The translations under genes were made by a program, and so were the position numbers. The notes under the pieces were generated by a model. That model had not been told where the DNA came from. It worked only from the letters and a program-made list of their open reading frames with translations, and ran no database searches. Shown here piece by piece: positions 54,399 through 60,003 of a stretch of 60,003 nt of DNA; the first letter of the stretch is position 1; each line of letters begins with the position of its first letter. This stretch comes from Nostoc sp. UCD121 (lineage in GTDB: Bacteria; Cyanobacteriota; Cyanobacteriia; Cyanobacteriales; Nostocaceae), in the NCBI RefSeq assembly GCF_014222285.1, contig NZ_JACKZS010000022.1, positions 1-60,003 on the forward strand. Direction: 5' to 3'.

Positions 54399-55178
54399 TC
54401 AATTAACGCGGGCGAAAACGTATTCACGGGTGCGAGAATCTACGGGGTTAGTAAAAATTTTATTTGTAGTACCAAATTCAATCATTTGAGTAATACGATT
54501 TTCATTACTATGAAAGAAAGCCGTAAAATCAGATAGGCGAGTAACTTGCTGCATATTGTGAGTAACGATCACAATTGTTAACTCAGAGCGCAATTTATGG
54601 ATCAAATGCTCAATTTTCATGCTACCAGCAGGATCAAGACCTGAACAAGGCTCATCCATCAACAAAACATTTGGTTTGACTGCTAAAGCCCGAGCAATAC
54701 ATAATCTTTGTTGTTGACCACCAGAAAGTTCTAAAGCAGACTTGTGCAACTTATTTTTCACTTCATCCCAAAGTTCCGCAGCTTTGATTGCAGATTCAAC
54801 AATCCCATCTAATTCTACTTTCGGATGCCATCCAATTAATTTCACTCCATAAGCAACATTATCGTAAACGCTCATAGGAAAAAGATTTGGCTTGGGAAAA
54901 ACCATACTAACTTGGCGACGTAAGCGATTGATATTGACCCGACGCTCATAAATACTCTGACCAAAAAATTCTACTTTTCCTTCAACCTTCACTTCTCCTT
55001 CTAATTCGCTCATGCGATTTAAGGATTTAATAAATGTAGATTTGCCACAACCGCTAGAACCAATAATTGCCGTGATTTGGTTTTGGTAAATATCCATTGA
55101 CACGCCTTCAACTATCTTTTGAGTGTCGTAAGAGAAGCTGAAGTTTTTGACTCTGATGGCTGGAATTAGTTTACTCAT
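54399..55178 (-). CDS. pstB: Second, diverged phosphate ABC transporter ATPase (PstB-like)
   Basis: About 259 residues. I take ATG 55178, by comparison with the neighbouring pstB, but GTG 55244 has a better ribosome binding site (AGGAG 7 bases before) and would add a 22-residue hydrophobic lead. ATPase motifs: Walker A GSSGCGKST, signature LSGGQQQR, Walker [15 protein letters not shown]-loop VTHNMQQ. The Q-loop reads MVFPKPN, with Pro in place of the Gln seen in the sister (MVFQKPN), which could weaken coupling to the membrane subunits. Otherwise close to the 55641 copy. Last gene of the pst cluster, about 460 bp after it. Confidence 0.88.
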   Translation of the reverse strand: MSKLIPAIRVKNFSFSYDTQKIVEGVSMDIYQNQITAIIGSSGCGKSTFIKSLNRMSELEGEVKVEGKVEFFGQSIYERRVNINRLRRQVSMVFPKPNLFPMSVYDNVAYGVKLIGWHPKVELDGIVESAIKAAELWDEVKNKLHKSALELSGGQQQRLCIARALAVKPNVLLMDEPCSGLDPAGSMKIEHLIHKLRSELTIVIVTHNMQQVTRLSDFTAFFHSNENRITQMIEFGTTNKIFTNPVDSRTREYVFARVN

Positions 55179-55640
55179 ATTGCCAAAACGTGTAAAACAA
55201 AACTTAACTAAGTAAAACAGTACAAATCCGCACAGCTGTTTCACTATGTTACTCCTAAAAGGAGATATACATGGGAATTACGTAGTTATGCTGTAGTCAT
55301 CCAGCAGATAAACTGTTAGTAAGTATTTATATTAAAACTGTGTTCCAAAATTATCTTTTATAGACTTATCTCAATATCACATAAGCTAACGCGCCTACAT
55401 ATTGCAATATTTTCTGTGTAGACCGTCATTAGTCATTAGTCATTTGTGTTTACCAAGGACAAAGGACAACCTCACCAGTTGATATGCAATCTTATTTGCG
55501 TAACAGCTTACCCTTCATGTATAGTGAGGAGTTAGTTTATTTATCAAGATAAATTAGTAACTTTTTTAAACTACATTTTATGAGTATCTTCTAGCGCGAG
55601 ATAGTTCGACAAAAATCAATAAGTCACGCTAGAACATACC
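55179..55640. other. Gap between the two pstB genes
   Basis: No gene beyond the possible pstB lead. Contains a TTAGTCATTAGTCATTTGTG repeat piece (about 55430-55450) and an AGGAG ribosome binding site with GTG start at 55242-55256. CTAGCG/CGCTAG at 55592 and 55628 form a weak inverted pair. Confidence 0.5.
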
Positions 55641-56420
55641 TTAACCGAAACGCCCTGAAATGTAGTCGCGGGTGCGAGGGTCTAGTGGATTATTAAAGAT
55701 TTGCTCTGTAGCGCCAAATTCAATCATTTGACCAATGCGACTTTCGTCGGTGCTAAAGAAAGCCGTAAAATCAGAAACGCGGGCGGCTTGCTGCATATTG
55801 TGGGTAACGATCGCAATTGTCAACTCAGACTGTAAGCTATGAAGGAGTTCCTCAACTTTCATGGTGGCAATGGGGTCAAGAGCGGAGCAAGGCTCATCCA
55901 TCAGCAGAACTTTCGGCTTGACTGCTAAAGCGCGGGCAATACATAATCTTTGTTGCTGACCACCAGAAAGCCCTAAAGCTGATTTATCGAGCTTATCTTT
56001 GACTTCATCCCAAAGAGCAGCGCTTTTAAGGGCAGATTCAACAATTTCATCTAATTCTAATTTTGAATTCCTACCTGCTATTCTCATACCGTAGGCAATA
56101 TTCTCGTAAATGCTTATCGGAAAAGGATTCGGTTTTTGAAACACCATACCAATTTGGCGGCGTAATCGGTTGATGTTGACACGAGGATCGTAAATATTCT
56201 GACCAAAAAATTCTACATGTCCTTCAACTTTCACAGGCCCTTCTAATTCGCTAATGCGATTAAGAATTTTGATGAAGGTAGATTTACCACAACCACTAGG
56301 GCCAATAATTGCGGTTACTTGTTTTTGATAAATATCTATTGATACCTTTTCAATTGCTTTTGTTGTGCCATAGTAAAAGCTAATATTTTTAACTTTGATA
56401 GCTGGAATTAGGTTACTCAT
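55641..56420 (-). CDS. pstB: Phosphate ABC transporter ATP-binding protein PstB
   Basis: A 259-residue ATPase powering phosphate import through PstC/PstA. Walker [10 protein letters not shown] (residues about 36-44), Q-loop [10 protein letters not shown], signature LSGGQQQR, Walker [16 protein letters not shown] and H-loop VTHNMQQA are all intact. Length is standard. Located about 197 bp after pstA on the same strand; the gap holds GGAGTCAGAATT-type repeats (56462-56480 and 56590-56620) that could form a stem in the mRNA. Confidence 0.96.
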   Translation of the reverse strand: MSNLIPAIKVKNISFYYGTTKAIEKVSIDIYQKQVTAIIGPSGCGKSTFIKILNRISELEGPVKVEGHVEFFGQNIYDPRVNINRLRRQIGMVFQKPNPFPISIYENIAYGMRIAGRNSKLELDEIVESALKSAALWDEVKDKLDKSALGLSGGQQQRLCIARALAVKPKVLLMDEPCSALDPIATMKVEELLHSLQSELTIAIVTHNMQQAARVSDFTAFFSTDESRIGQMIEFGATEQIFNNPLDPRTRDYISGRFG

Positions 56421-56617
56421 GCTTGATTAAGGTGCGAAATAAAAAATATAAAAACAGAATTCAGGAGTCAGAATTAAGACGAAATTATATAACAGTAGCA
56501 GGAGACAATTAAATATGTTTTAACTTTCTACTACTATTCAATAGTCTTAAATTAGTAGCCAATCGGAATCATCTACTAATTAATTCTTACCTCTGACTTC
56601 TGAATTCTGTATTCTGC

Positions 56618-57499
56618 TCATTTTATTCTTCTCTGCCTAATAACTAAGCGAGAAATAATGCTGACACATAAAATTAAGCCGAGTAAAACTATAGAAGTAG
56701 TCCATACCAATTGGCTTTTTTCTGGGTCGGGGTCGTTGTAGAGGTTAAAAATCAATACTGGTAAAGAAGCTGTTGGACTTAACAATCCTTCTGACCAATC
56801 TAGACTAAATAAAGCGGTAAAAATTAAGGGTGCTGTTTCACCAGCAGCGCGAGCTACAGCTAATAAAATGCCTGTAGTAATTCCGGGGATTGCAGTAGTG
56901 ACGACAATGCGAAAAGTAGTTTGGAAGCGAGTTCCACCTAAAGCAGCAGAGGCGAGGCGTTGAGATGCAGGAATCAGTTTTAAGGATTCTTCTGTTGTCA
57001 GTATAATCACAGGTAGCATAATCACGGCTAAGGCAAAACCACCTGCGATCGCACTAAATCCTTTAGTTACTAAAACTATTACACCATAAGCGAATACACC
57101 TACAACGATTGAAGGCACCCCTGTAAGAATGCTGGTGATAAAACGAACAAGACTAGCAATTGTGTTACTTTGTCCAAATTCTGCCAAGAAAATTCCTGTC
57201 ATAATCCCTGTGGGAATACTTAAAATAGCACCAATTATCACCATGATTATGGTTCCCAGGATGGCATTGCCAAAGCCATTATCAATCACTGCTTTGACAA
57301 ACATTTCTGATTTGAGTCCAGATATTCCCCGGATGAAAATTTCCCACAAAATTGATAATAAAGGAATGAGTGCTAGACCTGTAAAACCAAAGGCGATCGC
57401 ATTCATTGAGTATGTAAATATTAACCGCTCTGTTGGAAGAGGACTGCATAATTCTGCTACCAAAGATTCATCCGTTTCTGACTGGATGTAACCACTCAT
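56618..57499 (-). CDS. pstA: Phosphate ABC transporter permease PstA
   Basis: A 293-residue inner-membrane permease with six helices. The ABC permease EAA loop is LASAALGGTRFQTTFRIVVTTAIPGI (residues about 188-213 in pieces), and GIMTGIFLAEFGQ and GVPSIVVGVFAYG are PstA-type. Pairs with PstC to form the phosphate channel. 52 bp after pstC, so cotranscribed. Confidence 0.95.
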   Translation of the reverse strand: MSGYIQSETDESLVAELCSPLPTERLIFTYSMNAIAFGFTGLALIPLLSILWEIFIRGISGLKSEMFVKAVIDNGFGNAILGTIIMVIIGAILSIPTGIMTGIFLAEFGQSNTIASLVRFITSILTGVPSIVVGVFAYGVIVLVTKGFSAIAGGFALAVIMLPVIILTTEESLKLIPASQRLASAALGGTRFQTTFRIVVTTAIPGITTGILLAVARAAGETAPLIFTALFSLDWSEGLLSPTASLPVLIFNLYNDPDPEKSQLVWTTSIVLLGLILCVSIISRLVIRQRRIK

Positions 57500-57551
57500 A
57501 ATTTTTACAAATTTTGATTGATAAACGTCTTGCTACATTGATAAGAAAGTA

Positions 57552-58529
57552 TCATTTGTTTTTCCTACCAACCCACTTCACCAATAGTACAGCGCCAATA
57601 TTTACAGCTAGAGTCAACCCAAACAAAATCAATCCCAAATAGCTTAAAGCACCTATATGCAATCCCGGTTCAGCTTCAGCAAATTCATTAGCTAATACAG
57701 AGGGAATTGTATAAGCTGGATCGAGTAAAGAAGCGCTGATTTGAGCAGAGTTACCAATTACCATAGTGACGGCCATTGTTTCACCCAAAGCACGTCCTAA
57801 AGCAAGCATGGCTGCACTCACAATTCCAGAAAATCCCGATGGTAGCAAGACTCGAAAAATTGTTTCCCAACGAGTGCCACCTAAAGCCATAGATGCACTA
57901 CGTAATTCTTTAGGGATAGCCATTAAGACATCACGACTAATTGCTGCCATTGTGGGCAAAATCATGATGGCTAGAATAACTCCAGCAGTCAACATATTAG
58001 TACCAGAAGGATCTTCTGTATTAAACAGTGGTATCCATTTAAAAGTGCTGGCTAGCCACTTTTGTAGAGGTTCTAGAACTGGAATAAAGACAAAAATCGC
58101 CCATAAACCAATAATTACGCTAGGAATTGCTGCAATTAATTCCACAACAAATGCTAGGATGGTTCGCACCGATGTAGGTAAGAAATTTTCACTCGTGACT
58201 AAGGCTACTGCCATTCCCACCGGGACAGCAAATAAAATAGCGATCGCACTACTTACCAGAGTTCCATAAATATAGGGTAATGCACCGAAAATCTGATTAC
58301 CTGTATCCCAATCTTTTCCCCACAAAAACCCCAGTCCAAACTGCTTAATGGCTGGTAGAGCTTCTGAGAAAATTACCCAACTCATCAAAAATAGTACTGC
58401 AACAGTAATCACGGCAAAAAAGTATACTAGCCGTGTAAAACCTTGGTCAAACCAGAAATTTGCACCACTGACACCTGTTAGATTGAAACTTTCATCGCCT
58501 AGATTTGAATCATCTGATGAATTTGCCAT
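57552..58529 (-). CDS. pstC: Phosphate ABC transporter permease PstC
   Basis: A 325-residue inner-membrane permease. A polar N terminus of about 30 residues precedes six helices. Typical motifs: AIPSVIIGLWAIFVFIP, ELRSASMALGGTRWETIF (EAA loop), and AALALGRALGETMAVTMVIGN-like segments. It lies after pstS, separated by a 320-bp gap with an inverted-repeat element, then 52 bp before pstA. Confidence 0.95.
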   Translation of the reverse strand: MANSSDDSNLGDESFNLTGVSGANFWFDQGFTRLVYFFAVITVAVLFLMSWVIFSEALPAIKQFGLGFLWGKDWDTGNQIFGALPYIYGTLVSSAIAILFAVPVGMAVALVTSENFLPTSVRTILAFVVELIAAIPSVIIGLWAIFVFIPVLEPLQKWLASTFKWIPLFNTEDPSGTNMLTAGVILAIMILPTMAAISRDVLMAIPKELRSASMALGGTRWETIFRVLLPSGFSGIVSAAMLALGRALGETMAVTMVIGNSAQISASLLDPAYTIPSVLANEFAEAEPGLHIGALSYLGLILFGLTLAVNIGAVLLVKWVGRKNK

Positions 58530-58852
58530 TATAAATCAATAAAATAGATTTTTGATTACTACTAGAACGAGTAATTAACTTACTCTAGTAGGAGAGAAAT
58601 TTATTAAGATAATCCCCTATTCTCTCTTTTTAAGCGAGAACATTAAAATCTCCCTTTTTAAGTGGGTTGGGGAATATTGTCTACATAATTCCTAAAGTTG
58701 TGTAGGTTGGGTTGAGGAACGAAACCCAACATTTTAATAGCTTTGTTGGGTTGCACTTTGCTTCACCCAACCTACAATTTTTATTAACCCAAACGTATTG
58801 CTTTTTAAGTGGGTTGGGGGATGTTTTCTACGTCAGTCCTAAAGATTGCAAA
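58530..58852. other. pstS-pstC gap with a repeat element
   Basis: No gene. Most of it is the composite repeat at 58654-58847. Confidence 0.7.
58654..58847. repeat. Inverted-repeat element flanked by about 47-bp direct repeats
   Basis: TGTAGGTTGGGT (58701-58712) is inverted at 58765-58776; inside, AACCCAACA (58723-58731) pairs with TGTTGGGTT (58744-58752). CTTTTTAAGTGGGTTGGGG at 58654 recurs at 58801, each running on about 47 bp with around 80 percent matching. The TGTAGGTTGGGTT element is widespread in cyanobacteria. Confidence 0.7.
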
Positions 58853-59896
58853 TTAAGGTTTGACAGAGCTATTAACTGTTTGAAGCACTCGATTTGCTAC
58901 ATCAGATGGAATTTTGGTGTAGTTGAGGTCATCGTTATACTGTTGACCGTCCTTCAATACCCAATTAATCCATTTCTTAACTGCATCAGCTTTAGCAGCA
59001 TTAGCATACTGTTTGTAAACCATCATCCAAGTAAGACCAACAATGGGATAACCTTGTCCTGGATCTCCTACAAAAACACGGTAGTTATCTGGAAAAGTAA
59101 CAGTTGCTAAAGCCGCATTTGCAGATTGTAAAGAAGGAGCAACAAATTCTCCTTTCTTATTTTGTACCAGTGCTGATTTGAGGTTGTTTTGGACAGCGTA
59201 GCTATATTCTACATAACCGATAGAACCAGGAGTCCGAGCTACTATAGCAGCTACGCCTGGATTCCCTTTGCCTTTGAGGACATTTGGCAAATTCCATTTT
59301 GGAGCAGTGTTAGCTCCAACTCTGCCTTTAAAATAGCCACTGATGGCACTCAAGTGATTCGTAAAAATGAAAGTTGTACCGCTACCATCGGCACGAACAG
59401 CAAATTTAATTGTTTGATTTGGTAGATTAGCGCCTGGATTATCAGCTTTAATTTTCGCGTCATCCCATTTGGTAATTTGACCTGAATAAATTGCTGGTAG
59501 TGTAGCGCGGGACAATTTGAGAGCGTTAACACCCGGAAGATTGTAAACAACAGAAACAGCACCGCCGGCTGTGGGTACTAAGATTGCACCGTTCTTGACT
59601 TTAGCAATTTCATCATCTTTCATTGCAGCATCACTACCACCAAAGTCAACGGTTCCAGCGATGACTTGACGAATACCGCCGCCACTACCAATTGCTTGAT
59701 AGTTAATTTTCAAATCTGGATATTTCTTCTTTACTTCACGAGCATACCGTTCGTAAAGCGGAGCCGGAAAAGTTGCTCCTGCACCATTGAGAGTTTCAGC
59801 TTGTGCGATCGCACCAAAAAATGGACTAAGTGCAACAGAAGTTGTCACCAATGAAGTAGCAACGACACGATTCAAGGTGGTGGTCGAAAAAATCAT
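58853..59896 (-). CDS. pstS: Phosphate-binding periplasmic protein PstS
   Basis: A 347-residue protein that captures phosphate in the periplasm and delivers it to PstCA. Signal peptide (hydrophobic residues about 10-28, cut after AQA). Motifs: LNGAGATFPAPLYERYA, INYQAIGSGGGIRQVIAGTVDFGGSDA, RADGSGTTFIFTNHLS and TPGSIGYVEYSYA, giving the phosphate-binding Ser, Asp, Arg and Thr. ATG 59896, with AGAGG 5-6 bases upstream. First gene of the pst operon; Pho-box-like repeats lie about 66 bp upstream. Confidence 0.97.
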   Translation of the reverse strand: MIFSTTTLNRVVATSLVTTSVALSPFFGAIAQAETLNGAGATFPAPLYERYAREVKKKYPDLKINYQAIGSGGGIRQVIAGTVDFGGSDAAMKDDEIAKVKNGAILVPTAGGAVSVVYNLPGVNALKLSRATLPAIYSGQITKWDDAKIKADNPGANLPNQTIKFAVRADGSGTTFIFTNHLSAISGYFKGRVGANTAPKWNLPNVLKGKGNPGVAAIVARTPGSIGYVEYSYAVQNNLKSALVQNKKGEFVAPSLQSANAALATVTFPDNYRVFVGDPGQGYPIVGLTWMMVYKQYANAAKADAVKKWINWVLKDGQQYNDDLNYTKIPSDVANRVLQTVNSSVKP

Positions 59897-59961
59897 ATTA
59901 CCTCTGATTAAAGGAATATCTTCCTGCTGTAATTCCAGCCTTAATCAAGGTACATTTGTTA

Positions 59962-59980
59962 TGGTTAAACTTTCTTTAAC
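59962..59980 (-). promoter_or_regulatory. Pho-box-like direct repeats before pstS
   Basis: On the minus strand GTTAAAGA and TTTAACCA are 8-mers separated by 3 bp, 66 bp before the pstS ATG. The published cyanobacterial Pho box is PyTTAAPyPy(T/A) repeated with 3-bp spacers; the second unit fits fully, the first partly. Confidence 0.5.
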
Positions 59981-60003
59981 AATTGATAAATAAAAAATTA
60001 AGA

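Overview
The window looks like chromosomal DNA from a filamentous, heterocyst-type cyanobacterium (Nostocales, Nostoc/Anabaena-like). The support is the very frequent HIP1 octamer GCGATCGC, tandem heptamer repeats of the STRR kind (TCATTTG/TCATTGG, CCCAATG) between genes, and a typical cyanobacterial gene set: fused ThiO-ThiG, a Psb34-like photosystem II assembly protein, a CPP1-like protein, a Ser/Thr-His dual kinase, a cyanobacterial group 2 sigma factor and a tocopherol-pathway HPPD. No rRNA, tRNA, CRISPR array, complete insertion sequence or prophage was recognised. Gene order is mostly a mosaic of single genes and short operons.

Layout. 1-2.4 kb: 3' part of thiO-thiG, psb34, and a small TA-flanked MITE. 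2.5-7.4 kb: a TPR protein, then a small membrane protein divergent from a NACHT-type STAND NTPase with an N-terminal DNA-binding-like domain (candidate defence or signalling locus). 7.7-14.8 kb: secreted proteins, including a beta-helix/SLH protein and a three-gene run of an outer-membrane barrel-like protein plus two small exported proteins; cobB lies between. 15-25.8 kb: a cyclic-nucleotide-binding protein, a CadD-like transporter, a pentapeptide-repeat protein, recJ with a GNAT gene, a PD-(D/E)XK nuclease, a MITE with target-site duplication, leuA divergent from a GntR regulator with twin operators, a 2Fe-2S thioredoxin-like protein and a SnoaL-like protein. 26-36 kb: an 1807-residue dual kinase, small enzymes, cobO and a sigma factor. 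37-47 kb: a HerA-like ATPase, GST, fasciclin protein, polysaccharide deacetylase, hemL, a ChaB-like protein, hisIE, an MFS transporter and a DUF2811 protein. 48-54 kb: a response regulator, CPP1-like protein, HAD phosphatase, HPPD, an SDR and a NYN-LOTUS protein. 54-60 kb: a leftward phosphate uptake operon, pstS-pstC-pstA-pstB plus a diverged second pstB, with a Pho-box-like site ahead of pstS.

How the genes work together. The pst genes form one complete high-affinity phosphate ABC importer. cobB and cobO are two steps of corrinoid synthesis but are about 21 kb apart. leuA and the GntR gene share one operator region. A recurring theme is intergenic-type repeat DNA lying in frame inside coding sequences, mostly at loops or domain linkers (ThiO, CbiA/CobB, the 2Fe-2S protein, HPPD), and repeats placed at translation starts (the HerA-like gene, hisIE). 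The strongest leads are the NACHT locus, the secreted three-gene operon, the hisIE start-codon stem, the leuA/GntR twin operators, the NYN-LOTUS protein with a transposase-like zinc ribbon, and the second PstB with a changed Q-loop.
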